The notes under the pieces were generated by a model. That model ran no database searches, had not been told where the DNA came from, and was given only the letters and a program-made list of their open reading frames with translations. This document shows positions 40,875-51,858 of a stretch of 64,000 bases of DNA, in pieces. The position numbers and the translations under genes are program-made. This DNA comes from Actinostola sp. cb2023. Lineage: Eukaryota; Cnidaria; Anthozoa; Actiniaria; Actinostolidae. Each line of letters begins with the position of its first letter. Positions within the stretch are counted from its first letter, which is position 1. The stretch is taken from positions 281,001 to 345,000 of the forward strand of contig JAUJYZ010000239.1 of NCBI GenBank assembly GCA_033675265.1, given 5' to 3'.

Positions 40875-41764
40875 CCTGAAACAAGCATTACTATCATGCC
40901 ATTCGCATCAACAATTAACTGTGTTGACATAAAGTGTGTTTTCTTGTCTCCACGATAAAATTCTGCTTGCAGTCTTCCAGTGGGACGCCGTATGCGGTGT
41001 ATTGTAGCATCTATCATCCCAACTCCACGAGGAAAATTCCGCCACTTCCCAAGAAATGTTGACCACTGTCTTAAATTATACCAGGTTATAAAATGTCGGA
41101 AACGTAAAAAGATAATGTGAACCACATGATATATTTCCTCTTGAACAGTGCTTTTACTTATACCAAAAATGGATGCTATTGCATGGTATGTTGGATAATT
41201 TCGAAGCCAAATAACATCAAGAAGAACTCTATTCCTTACATCAAGAATGCAGCTTCGTTGTCTTCTAGAAATGGGCATTCTTGGCAACATTCGAGGCTTC
41301 ACTACTTCTGCAGCTATAGCCTGTACAACTCTGTCCAACGATTGGCTTGTATCTCCACTTGCGTACCAAAACTTTCTTGGGTCTTTCTCCAACTGGTGCC
41401 ATACATCATTTCCAACGTTTCTGCGAAAGACCGCGCCTGGAAAGAGTACTTGTAGGAGTGGATTTCGAGAAGACAAAAATCGTAAGATATAAGCAATGGT
41501 GGCGATCAAATTTATCAGAGGAGGAAAATATGGAGGCATAGCTTGGTTTGGTGAATTTGTACAAGCAACATTGAGAACCAACAAACATGTATTTAGAATA
41601 AGAACAATGAAATTCGGAAAAGGTGGAGGCCCTCTATCCATGACTGAAATTGTAGTGATAGGAAACTTTGAATTCAGTGTTCCATCACCTTCAGGGCGCT
41701 GCCATGTACAAAGTGCGTGCAATATTTTTGCATTCCCAAATATAATGCATGCCAAAAAGTGCAC
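40875..41764 (-). CDS. PIF/Harbinger transposase, exon 1 (HTH and first D of DDE)
   Basis: Transposases of this family cut and paste DNA with a DDE active site. This exon shows a helix-turn-helix (YHAIASIFGISKSTVQEEIY), then FPRGVGMIDATIHRIRRPTG (first catalytic Asp in MID) and RGDKKTHFMSTQLIVDANGM. It ends at donor G|GTAAGA (40875/40874). The likely start is not clear. The frame opens at 41764, but the family-like part begins nearer MPPYFPPLINLIATIAYILR (Met at about 41536), and the first 75 residues may be untranslated. The intron 40560-40874 contains a TTA microsatellite and a CACAGGAAGCCCAA box. Confidence 0.85.
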
Positions 41765-41984
41765 ATTTGACGCCTAGGCTTAACACTATCAGGCTGACAA
41801 AGAAAAATACATTCTTATACAATTGTGCAACGTTTCTTTCATATCATTGTGAATGTGGAATGGAATGGTGTAATGCACGTACTGCTGTAACTATAAAAAG
41901 ACGTGGTTCAAAATGTGTAGCCCTCAGTTTTTGGATACAGATATCGACAACGTACCTACCGGAGTTTTCTGACGATACTGAGAT

Positions 41985-43096
41985 ATGGATGAAGACGACA
42001 ATATTTTCCTTAGAGCAGCCATGAGCAAAACTGTGGTTGGAGTACCATATTCTCCTGAACCTAGTGAAAATAAGTACATGGGTCCATCGACCAGCGGAAA
42101 GAAGAATGTCAGTACTCCGAAAGTACGAAGTACCCCGATAGAGAAAATGCTGCTTGGCGAAGGAATGCTAAAATATAGCCGAGATTTTAAAGCTATCGTA
42201 GCTTTCATGTCACGGCACCACGAAGTCCCTTGGAGAAGAACTTGGTGAGTACTACCGAAAGGCAAGTGAAGACGGCATGGGCAGCAGTACTACTAACCGC
42301 AAAGCCGCAATAGAAAGAGTTCGGAAGCTTTCTCAGAAGACTTTGGACAAAACAAGGTAACAATATATATCTACTTTTAATACACTATTGCTACAAACAT
42401 TGCTACAGGTTCAGTTGTAGTTTAAATATACTTTTAAAATTTACTAACATGCAGCACATTTCGGCGAAGTTCCGAATCAAGCACATCTAAAACGAGAGCA
42501 GACGAGGAGTTTGTTGCCTCGTTTAAGGAGGACGATGCTGACTGGGATACCTGCGAAGACGAAGGCAGCTGGGAAGAAGCAGCCCAAACTATTGCCAAAA
42601 AGGATAAAAGATATCTTGGTATTCAGCAGCAGAGAAGTCGAGAGGGAATCATGGTCGGCCTAAACGATACCGATAACGAGGACCAAGAACAAGACAGAAG
42701 TTGTGGAAAAAAGTAATGTATTTGTAGTATCTAGTTTAGAGTGATGTGCGTCTGTCAATTTATTAGAAAACGACGAACAAAGTTCTGTCAATTTCTGTAA
42801 CTTGCATGTTTCTGGAATCCCGCAACATGTTTAAACTCTTGTAGTAATTTTGTCTGTAAAAATGACACTCTGCATTTTTTCAGTGCACATGTTAATGGTG
42901 TACAACACATTTTATTATATATGTCATCAGGAAAAAAAGTGCCCGCAGCGACAAGTCGAACAAGAAGAAGAAACTCGACGAAGTTCTTGAAGCCATGCCA
43001 GAAATGATACGTTTGGCCAGTACCGCAGCAAAAGATCACAGCCGTGCGCTAAAGAAGTGGACTAAAGGAATGGTCGAGTCTTCCGAGTCGGATTAA
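41985..43096 (+). pseudogene. Harbinger partner protein gene, three exons, one frameshift
   Basis: Divergent from the transposase, as the second (DNA-binding, often Myb-like) protein is in PIF/Harbinger elements. Exon 1 (41985-42356) begins MDEDDNIFLRAAMSKTVVGV, and includes KMLLGEGMLKYSRDFKAIVA and, after a frame change at about 42228-42232, GEELGEYYRKASEDGMGSST. Donor G|GTAACA. Exon 2 (42455-42712) has RADEEFVASFKEDDADWDTC and KRYLGIQQQRSREGIMVGLN. Exon 3 (42931-43096) has KKKKLDEVLEAMPEMIRLAS and SRALKKWTKGMVESSESD, then TAA. Phases of all junctions fit (Ser and Lys codons split). I cannot see a canonical SANT/Myb pattern. The assignment rests on position and on acidic/basic composition. 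Confidence 0.68.
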
Positions 43097-43860
43097 TTTT
43101 TTATTCCTGAGGTGCGGGATTGCAGAAGTATTATGCAAATTAAGGAGTTATAATCACAACGTTTGTCGTCGTTTTTCGTCGCTTGTATAATTTCTCCGCA
43201 ATCCCGCACATCACTGACAAATTTGTAAACAGGCGCTAGGTGCAAACATGCAGAAACAATGTGAAATATTTATTTTCTGAAATTGAAAATAAAATGAATA
43301 AAAGTAAATGCTCGTTTGTCAATTGAAGTATGTGCTATTTCTAGCTCATGTAGGCGCATTCTAGTTGGTTTTGACCCCTAACTACCACAATCATCTTAGA
43401 ATTATTCTCAAAGAAATTTGAGATTTCAATATTTCATTTTGTATGGTGGAAGTTTTGTAAATAAATAATATGAATTAATTCATGAGTGAATGACTGACTG
43501 ACCGACTGACTGACTGAATGAATGAATGAATGGATGAAATTCTAGGGGATGGGTAATTTGCACGTACATTTATAGCTTACTAGTCAAAAATTCCAGAAAA
43601 GACCATCCACCGCAAATGTTGTTATGAAATTAAAATGAGGTCAACGTTTCCAATACCGTTGTCGGCGTTATGCATGCATGTTAGTGTTGTCCACACGAGA
43701 ATTACGTTTTCGAAATTAATATGCGAATCGATTACATTTACGAGGCCTAAGTGAATATGTACTGAAACCCATCTTAACCGATATTACTTAACTTCTATAA
43801 CAGTTAACACATTGGAATAATATCGCCAAATTGGTCAAATAGCTGCTAAATCGGAAAACC

Positions 43861-44082
43861 CTATTCAGATCTTTTGGGAATACGGTTCTTTGTCTGTTGT
43901 ATTTCGATTTCAATAGAGCATTGACATGGAAATGTTTGGAACAAAAAGCTCTTATTCCCAAAGGTTTTGAATTGGGGTAAAGAATGTAAACATTGCGTTA
44001 GCCGAATTGGTCTATCCAGCAGAATAGCAACTGCAATGCACTTTCGTGTTTTCCATCGTTTATAGTACTCGCCCGGCTCCAT
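43861..44082 (-). pseudogene. Inverted counterpart of the MEPGE ORF in the right subterminal repeat
   Basis: Starts MEPGEYYKRWKTRKCIAVAI and shares RLTQC and surrounding DNA with 38460-38657. It is longer and diverged. The pair shows that the subterminal inverted repeats of the Harbinger region reach at least 500 bp inwards. Confidence 0.3.
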
Positions 44083-44317
44083 TCTTATCGAAGCAATAAA
44101 ATGGTGGACGTAAACAACACTGTAGTAGTTTGGAAATAGTTATGGGTGAACATCGATCCCAGAGTCCACTAGTTGCGATATCATTTGCTAAATATGTTGG
44201 CACCATTTGCACAGGGTGTGCAAACGGTGCCAACATGTTCGGCCAACAATGTTGGGCAATGTTGTGCCAACATGTTGGCACCGTTTGCACGGGCCTTAAT
44301 ATATTATACATATAAAT

Positions 44318-45229
44318 CCAAAAATCCTAATGATAATAGATACCTAGATACTTTGTTTAAATATTTTAATTCCAACAAATCTATCAATAAAAAAATAACT
44401 AAATGATAAACAGAACTTTGTTGGTGAAATGCACAAATTTATTGCTGTCGTTAAATTGTATGTAAGCTTTATCAATATTTTGAGTGTTCGTTGTTTATTC
44501 AATATTGTGTTTTAGGTCTTTGCAAGAGTTTTTTTTTCTGAAACAGTGAATGAACTTGTTCTGTTCAGGTAAATCCTCTGTAAATTATAGACCGATTGCA
44601 ATAAGTTATTAATAAAATGGCCGCCATTGACTTTCAGAAATATTAAACTAATCTTAAAAAATAAGCACCACCATTGAAGAAAGAGCAAGCAGAAATATGT
44701 CATTCTGGAAAATGTTATTGCTATAAATATAATTCTGGCAGTGAAGTTATTTGGAACCAAAATTACAGTCAGCTGAGGACTGACTAACCTCATTCTGGTG
44801 TTTTTCACATTAACTTCTCAAGAATTTAATATTTCTACCTCAAACTTTCCAACTTTGATGATATCATAATTATAATCTATATTTTTAATGTGGTGTTTAC
44901 TTAAAATATTAATATTAAAACATTATGACTAGTTGTTTCTAATAGAAAGTGAAGTGCTGCGAGTTGAATTATTTGCAGGTTACTGTGCACCACTTCTACA
45001 ATTGTATGTTTGGGCTTCCTGTGCTTCAAATTGGCGACACGTGGCTTTCTGCCGAGTGATAAAACCCCGATAAAACGGTTGATGCACTGTGTATGACGCA
45101 CACATCATCACGCAACATTGTACATGTACATGTATCTGTCTGAAGTACTGTATATGGTTGATACAGTAACGTATAGCTATTACTAATACATTTACCTGGT
45201 CGGTGGCAAATACTATCTACTGAGTAGCT
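44318..45229. other. Stretch without recognisable genes
   Basis: AT-rich, no supported frame. A TTTGGGCTTCCTGTG box occurs at about 45008. Confidence 0.4.
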
Positions 45230-45239
45230 GGGCTACGAG

Positions 45240-47010
45240 TATCTGGAACAACTGGGCCAGTAGTGTCAGTAGTAACACTGGGCCAGTAGTAACACTGGGC
45301 TAGTGGTGACACTGGGCCAATAGTAACACTGGGCTAGTGGTGACACTGGGCCAGTAGTAACATTGGGCTAGTGGTGTCACTGGGCCAGTAGTAACATTGG
45401 GCTAGTGGTGTCACTGGGCCAGAGGTGACACTGGGCCAGTAGTGTCAGTAGTAACACTGGGCTAGTATAGTGACACTGGGCCACTGGGCTAGTGGTAACA
45501 CTGGGCCAGTAGTAACACTGGGCTAGTGGTGACACTGGACCAGTATAGTGACACTGGGCCACTGGGCTAGTGGTAACACTGGGCCAGTAGTAACACTGGG
45601 CTAGTGGTGACACTGGGCCAGTATAGTGACACTGGGCCACTGGGCTAGTGGTGACACTGGGCCAGTAGTAACACTGGGCCACTGGGCTAGTGGTGACACC
45701 TGGCTAGTAGTAACACTGGGCTAGTGGTGACACTGGGCCAGTATAGTGACACTGGGCCACTGGGCTAGTGGTGACACTGGGCCAGTAGTAACACTGGGCC
45801 ACTGGGCTAGTGGTGACACTGGGCCAGTATAGTGACACTGGGCCACTGGGCTAGTGGTGACACTGGGCCAGTAGTAACACTGGGCTAGTGGTGACACCTG
45901 GCCAGTAGTAACACTGGGCTAGTGGTGACACTGGGCCAGTAGTAACACTGGGCTAGTGGTGACACTGGGCCAGTAGTAACACTGGGCCAGTAGTAACATT
46001 GGGCTAGTGGTGTCACTGGGCCAGAGGTGACACTGGGCCAGTAGTGTCAGTAGTAACACTGGGCTAGTATAGTGACACTGGGCCACTGGGCTAGTGGTAA
46101 CACTGGGCCAGTAGTAACACTGGGCTAGTGGTGACACTGGGCCAGTATAGTGACACTGGGCCACTGGGCTAGTGGTAACACTGGGCCAGTAGTAACACTG
46201 GGCTAGTGGTGACACTGGGCCAGTATAGTGACACTGGGCCGCTGGGCTAGTGGTGACACTGGGCCAGTAGTAACACTGGGCCACTGGGCTAGTGGTGACA
46301 CCTGGCTAGTAGTAACACTGGGCTAGTGGTGACACTGGGCCAGTATAGTGACACTGGGCCACTGGGCTAGTGGTGACACTGGGCCAGTAGTAACACTGGG
46401 CCACTGGGCTAGTGGTGACACTGGGCTAGTGGTGACACTGGGCCAGTATAGTGACACTGGGCCACTGGGCTAGTGGTGACACTGGGCCAGTAGTAACACT
46501 GGGCTAGTGGTGACACCTGGCCAGTAGTAACACTGGGCTAGTGGTGACACTGGGCCAGTAGTAACACTGGGCTAGTGGTGACACTGGGCCAGTAGTAACA
46601 CTGGGCTAGTGGTGACACTGGGCCAGTAGTGACACTGGGCCACTGGGCTAGTGGTGACACTGGGCCAGTAGTAACACTGGGCTAGTGGTGACACCTGGCC
46701 AGTAGTAACACTGGGCTAGTCGTGACACTGGGCCAGTAGTAACACTGGGCTAGTGGTGACACTGGGCCAGTAGTAACACTGGGCTAGTGGTGACACTGGG
46801 CCAGTAGTGCCACTGGGCCACTGGGCTAGTGGTGACACTGGGCCAGTAGTAACACTGGGCTAGTGGTGACACCTGGCTAGTAGTAACACTGGGCTAGTGG
46901 TGACTCTGGGCCAGTAGTAACACTGGGCTAGTGGTGACACTGGGCCAGTAGTAACACTGGGCTAGTGGTGACACTGGGCCAGTAGTAACACTGGGCTAGT
47001 GGTGACACTG
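45240..47010. repeat. CTGGGCCAGTAGTAACA / CTGGGCTAGTGGTGACA minisatellite
   Basis: About 1.77 kb of alternating 20-21-bp units (ACTGGGCCAGTAGTAACACT, GGGCTAGTGGTGACACTGGG) with occasional inserts TATAGTGACACTGGGCCACT. Longer identical segments (for example 45360-45700 against 45985-46320) show higher-order duplication of about 620 bp. Minus-strand frames (45377-45682, 45919-46284) are repeat translations. The final units switch orientation at about 47005-47070 (CCAGTGTCACTACTAGCCCA). Confidence 0.95.
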
Positions 47011-47409
47011 TGCCAGTGTCACTACTAGCCCAGTTGACCCATTGGTCCAGTGTCACCATTGGCCCAGTTGGCCCAGATACAACACTGAAAGGGGTACTTT
47101 AACTGTATATACATTTGTAGGAACAATCTATATAAATAATCTATACGTTACGGCATATACAAATATAACCGTATTCCATTGTATAGATGTAAGTTATAAC
47201 ATAGTCAGAACATATATAAGCCATGTAATGACGTAGACTGTGCGTTGTACACGGCGCATCAACCGATAAAACATGAAAACAACCCTGCATTTAAATTTGC
47301 ATTTTTGCATATTATAATTTGTTGGCGAAATCTGTTCATACATGTAAGTAAGAATTTATGCATATCTTTCTACTGAAAAGGACCATTCAAGTTTTTGTTT
47401 GTAGGCTAA

Positions 47410-48908
47410 AACACTTACAAAAATATAGGCTAAAACACATAAATTTATGTGTCCTGAGATATAAATATGTACTATATGTGTAGGCTAAAACACATAACTT
47501 TATGTGTCTTGAGATATAAATGTACTACATGTATATGTGTAGGCTAAAACACATAAATTTATGTGCCCTGAGATATAAATGTACTATATGTGTAGGCTAA
47601 AACACATAACTTTGTGTGTCCTGAGATATAAATGTACTATATGTGTAGGCTAAAACACATAAATTTATGTGCCCTGAGATATAAATGTGCTATATGTGAT
47701 AGGCTAAATAAAACACATAAATTTATGTGTCCTGAGATATAAATGTACTATGTGTGTAAGCTAATAAAGCACATAAATTTATGTGCCCTGAGATATAAAT
47801 GTACTATGTGTGTAGGCTAAAACACATAAATTTATGTGTCCTGAGATATAAATGTACTATATGTGTAGGCTAAAACACATAAGTTTATGTGCCCTGAGAT
47901 ATAAATGTACTATATGTGTAGGCTAAAGCACATAACTTTATGTGTCCTGAGATATAAATGTACTATATGTGTAGGCTAAAACACATAAGTTTATGTGCCC
48001 TGAGATATAAATGTACTATGTGTGTAAGCTAATAAAGCACATAAATTTATGTGCCCTGAGATATAAATGTACTATATGTGTAGGCTAAAAAAACACATAA
48101 ATTTATGTGCCCTGAGATATAAATGTACTACTATGTGTGTAAGCTAATAAAGCACATAAATTTATGTGTCTTGAGATATAAATGTACTATATGTGTAGGC
48201 TAAAACACATAAATTTATGTGTCCTGAGATATAAATGTACTATATGTGTAGGCTAAAACACATAAGTTTATGTGCCCTGAGATATAAATGTACTATGTGT
48301 GTATAAGCTAATAAAGCACATAAATTTATGTGCCCTGAGATATAAATGTACTATATGTGTAGGCTAAAACACATAAATTTATGTGTCCTGAGATATAAAT
48401 GTACTATATTATGTGTAGGCTAAAACACATAAATTTATGTGCCCTGAGATATAAATGTACTATGTGTGTAAGCTAATAAAGCACATAAATTTATGTGTCT
48501 TGAGATATAAATGTACTATATGTGTAGGCTAAAACACATAAATTTATGTGTCCTGAGATATAAATGTACTATATGTGTAGGCTAAAACACATAAGTTTAT
48601 GTGCCCTGAGATATAAATGTACTATGTGTGTAAGCTAATAAAGCACATAAATTTATGTGTCCTGAGATATAAATGTACTATGTGTGTAGGCTGAAACACA
48701 TAACTTTATGTGTCCTGAGATATAAATGTACTATATGTGTAGGCTAAAGCACATAAATTTATGTGCCCTGAGATATAAATGTACTATGTGTGTAAGCTAA
48801 TAAAGCACATAAATTTATGTGTCTTGAGATATAAATGTACTATATGTGTAGGCTAAAGCACATAACTTTATGTGTCCTGAGATATACATGTACTATATGT
48901 GTAGGCTA
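47410..48908. repeat. About 52-bp minisatellite with palindromic core, left part
   Basis: About 28 units of the type TGTGTAGGCTAAAACACATA - AATTTATGTGTCCTGAGATATAAATGTACTATA. Each unit contains the perfect palindrome CACATAAATTTATGTG (or the AAGTTT/AACTTT variants that break it). Variants with AAGCTAATAAAGCACA recur every few units, indicating higher-order structure. The array is interrupted by a gypsy element and continues at 51859. Confidence 0.95.
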
Positions 48909-48909
48909 T

Positions 48910-48956
48910 TGTGTGGTTACCTAGCATAATGACGTCAGTGTAACAGGATACTTGTA
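48910..48956 (+). repeat. Truncated left LTR of the gypsy element
   Basis: TGTGTGGTTACCTAGCATAA and TGACGTCAGTGTAACAGGAT are identical to the start of the right LTR at 51712. Identity ends after CTTGTA, where the inverted pol segment begins. Confidence 0.9.
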
Positions 48957-49651
48957 TCTTTCATCAGGAGTCCTTGTTGGATTGTGATGCTACTTCTTTC
49001 AGGCCAATATGCCTTCAGTGCAGAACAGACTTTACTTTTGTCTGGCCATTCTCCTTGGCTAAACTCCTTTAGTTTTAAGCACACTTCATCTTCATCCTGG
49101 TAAGAGCGTATCTGTTGTAGTCTCTTTTCTGTAGCTGGCAAGCTTTCGATCACTGAACATACATACAAATTGAGATCCTCTGTAAGTTGATGGTCTTGTT
49201 TGGTTAAAGGGCCAGATAGTGGAGCTCTAGAGAGTGTATCCGCGATGACGAGGTCTTTTCCTGGGATGTGTCTGATGGTGTACGAGTAGCGCATCAATCT
49301 CATCCTGAATCGTTGAATTCTTGGTGGCATGTCATAGAGGGGCTTTGAACCTAGTAGTGGGACAAGCGGCTTGTGGTCTGTTTCAATGATGATGTCTTTC
49401 CCAATGATGTAGTTGCTGAACTTTTCGCAGGCCCATGTTGTAGCTAGCGCTTCTTTCTCTATTTGTGCATATCTTTGCTCGGTGCTTGTCAAGGAGCGTG
49501 ATGCATAGAATACTGGTTTCATGCTTCCATCAGACTGTTTTTGTATGAGTACTGCGCCAAGTCCATATGAAGATGCATCAGCAGAGATGATGGTTTCTTT
49601 AGTTGTATCATAATAAGCAAGGGTTGGGGTGCTGCTTAATTCACTTTTCAA
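48935..49651 (-). pseudogene. Gypsy RNase H and connection to integrase
   Basis: The minus-strand frame has TIISADASSYGLGAVLIQKQ (catalytic Asp in ADAS), STEQRYAQIEKEALATTWAC (Glu), ETDHKPLVPLLG (Asp) and HIPGKDLVIADTLSRAP (Asp), which is a complete Ty3/gypsy RNase H. It then runs into the linker (LKAYWPERSSITIQQGLLMK) that normally leads to integrase. The frame stops 3 codons into the LTR fragment. It is joined to the RT frame upstream by a 1-base shift in a run of six A/T at 49695-49700. Confidence 0.9.
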
Positions 49652-49655
49652 GTAA

Positions 49656-50861
49656 TCAAACGCCTTCTGTTGCTGTATCCCCCATGTGAAGACATTTTTT
49701 CTCGCTGAGGAGATCCCTCATAGGTTTTGTTTTCTCTGAGAGGTGTGGTACAAACTTTGCCAGTTGATTCACCATCCCGAGGAATCTACGCACATCACTT
49801 ACACTGGTGGGTGCCGGCATCTCTTTGATGGCTTTAACCTTCTCGGGGTCGGACATAATTCCGTCTTCATTTATGATGTATCCTGCAAACTTTACTTCAG
49901 GCTTCGAGAACTCACATTTGTCTGCATTGAGTGTTATTCCTGCACTTTCAAGACGTTGTAGGGTTACATGTAGTCGAGAGTCATGCTCTTCCTGTGTCTT
50001 TCCGTGAATGAGGATATCATCGATTAGCGAGACCGTTCCGTCAATGTTCTCCAGTATGCGTTGCATCTTCATTTCAAAATGCTCTGGTGCTGTCTTAATG
50101 CCAAAAGGCATTCGATTGAAGTAATATCTCCCAAAGGGAGTGATGAAGGTTGTCAACAATCTGGCGTCGGGCGTCAGCTTCTGTTGCCAGAACCCGGAGT
50201 TTGCATCAACTTTGCTGAAGAATTTAGAGTCTCCAATCTCTCCGAGAAGATCATCGATTTTCGGTAAGGGGTAAGGCTCCCTTAAAACATTGTCGTTCAG
50301 TTTTGTGAGGTCGACACAAATCCTTACCCTGCCGTCAGGTTTTGGAACAACAACCATTCCTGCACACCATTCTGTTGGGACACCTTCTGGTATCTTTGTA
50401 ACAACTCCTAGGTTTTCCATTCTCGCTAGTTCCTCCTTTACTTTCCCCATCAGTGGTAAGGCAACACGTCGTGGTGTAGTTAGAGCAAACGGTTTGGCTC
50501 CCGGCACAAGTTTAATAGAAAATTCACCGTCCATTGTGCCTAGGCCGTTGAACAATTTGGTGTATTTTTCCTTTATTTTATCTCCGTATGTCACACTTCC
50601 GGTTTGTGTGACATTGTTGATCTTTTTGAGAAGATTGAATTTCTCTATTGCTGGCCGTCCAAGAAGCGGTTCATTAAGGTCATTCACAACATACACTTCA
50701 TCTTTTATCGTTTGCTTGCTGCCTTCGAGTGTTGTCATCAAACGTCCTACGACGTTCAGTTCGGTTTGTCCGGGTCCAAAGAGCTTTTTCGTTGTTTTAG
50801 CAATGTTATTCAATCCGCTGTGATTGTAAACAGATGTCGGGATGACTGTCACGTCCGCCAT
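49656..50861 (-). pseudogene. Gypsy protease (broken) and reverse transcriptase
   Basis: The first residues ADVTVIPTSVYN followed by EPLLGRPAIEKFNLL are an aspartic protease whose DTG motif has been cut off exactly at the inversion breakpoint (50859-50861). RT follows: VVVPKPDGRVRICVDLTKLN, FFSKVDANSGFWQQKL, FNRMPFGIKTAPEHFEMKMQ, VSLIDDILIHGKTQEEH (active-site DD, with Leu-Ile in place of the usual Tyr-x), and KCEFSKPEVKFAGYIINEDG. Without gag, protease active site and an in-frame RNase H it cannot act autonomously. Confidence 0.92.
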
Positions 50862-51578
50862 GGGATCCCAACGACTGTAATCTCAGACAACGGCCCGCAA
50901 TATTCATCTTCACCTTTTGCTAAGTTCTCTGAAGAATGGGGATTCACTCATTTGACGAGTAGTCCACGGTACCCGCAAAGCAACGGAGAGGCTGAACGAG
51001 CGGTACAAACGGTAAAGAATTTACTAAAGAAGTCTGAGGATCCTTACCTAGCAATGCTGTCTTACAGAACCACCCCTCTGCATAATGGGGTAAGTCCAGC
51101 CCAACTATTGATGGGGAGAAAACTGAGGACTACCTTGCCTGTTACCCCTGATCAACTAAAACCATCATGGCCAGACCTCGTGGGCCTTCAGGCAAAGGAG
51201 GATGTATACAAGAAGCAACAGAGTCAAAACTTCAACAACTATCACAGAGCAAGGAACCTTCCTGAACTCCAGCCTGGAACTAAAGTATGGCTGACGGATC
51301 AAAGGAAAGCAGGGATGGTAGTCAAGAAAGCTGATGAACCTCGATCATACATAGTCAAGACAGAAAGCGCACCTAGTGGGATCAGAAGGAACAGGAGACA
51401 CCTTGTGGCAAACCCAAACGACACCTCAAGTTTCACCCCATCTGATGTGTACCAACAACCAAGCTTAGATGAGGAACATCCGGCTCCTGATGAGCCTCCG
51501 AGCTGTGCTACTAGTCCTGCTCCTATTACCACAAGGTCCGGCCGAGTAGTAGTCCCACCCAAGAGACTTGATATCTAG
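50862..51578 (+). pseudogene. Gypsy integrase, C-terminal half
   Basis: From GIPTTVISDNGPQYSSSPFA (second catalytic Asp), SPRYPQSNGEAERAVQTVKN (catalytic Glu), through LLMGRKLRTTLPVTPDQLKP to a C-terminal chromatin/DNA-binding tail ending VVVPPKRLDI before the stop. The zinc-binding domain and first catalytic Asp are missing because the protein starts at the inversion breakpoint. The open frame back to 50604 is antisense to RT and is not part of integrase. The tail shows TRSGR, common in gypsy integrases. Confidence 0.9.
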
Positions 51579-51711
51579 GGGAAAGTCTTTGTTTGAACTT
51601 TGAACTTTATATGAACTTTATATGTTAACTGTCATATTGATGTTTTGTTATTTTGACATTAAGTTTTGAATTCATTTATAGTAGTACGCTTTGTCGTTGA
51701 CAAAGGGGAGA

Positions 51712-51853
51712 TGTGTGGTTACCTAGCATAATGACGTCAGTGTAACAGGATACTTGTAAGACACGTGGCCGTACGGGAAGTCAGATAAATGGACTCGAAG
51801 ACTAACAGTGTCTTGTAGTTACTCTAGTTAAACTCTTATTAGAAAACCCTACA
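51712..51853 (+). repeat. Right LTR of the gypsy element (142 bp)
   Basis: TG...CA boundaries, immediately downstream of a polypurine tract and upstream of the GCTAT duplication. It contains TGACGTCA. It is short for a gypsy LTR. Confidence 0.85.
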
Positions 51854-51858
51854 GCTAT

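Larger units (their letters stand above)
37969..44317. mobile_element. PIF/Harbinger-type DNA transposon region with inverted ends
   Basis: The left end (AGGCCCGTGCAAACGG at 37991, then CGCCAACATGTTGGCACAAC) and right end (its complement, finishing CGTTTGCACGGGCCT at 44296) are inverted repeats. They extend outwards for another 20 bp (to TTTATATGTATAATATATTA) and include inward blocks near 38460-38600 and 43830-44085. Between them lie a minus-strand DDE transposase and a plus-strand partner gene arranged head to head, as in PIF/Harbinger elements. A further AGGCC-ended element is inserted at 38763-40026. Decay (one frameshift in the partner) suggests a recently active but now defective copy. 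Confidence 0.7.
48910..51853 (+). mobile_element. Ty3/gypsy element with internal inversion, intact 5-bp TSD (GCTAT)
   Basis: The right LTR at 51712-51853 begins TGTGTGGTTACC and ends CCCTACA. It is preceded by a polypurine tract (AAAGGGGAGA) at 51702-51711. The left LTR is cut to its first about 47 bp (48910-48956). GCTAT lies on both outer sides (48905-48909 and 51854-51858). In between, integrase is on the plus strand, as expected from the LTRs and PPT, but protease-RT-RNase H is on the minus strand (48935-50861). Gag, the 3' part of the left LTR and the N-terminal half of integrase are absent. The target is the 52-bp minisatellite. Confidence 0.88.

Noticed and set aside
50290..50861. Plus-strand frames at 50290-50823 and the 5' part of 50604-51578
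   Set aside because: They are antisense to the gypsy RT; only the part after 50862 has integrase residues.
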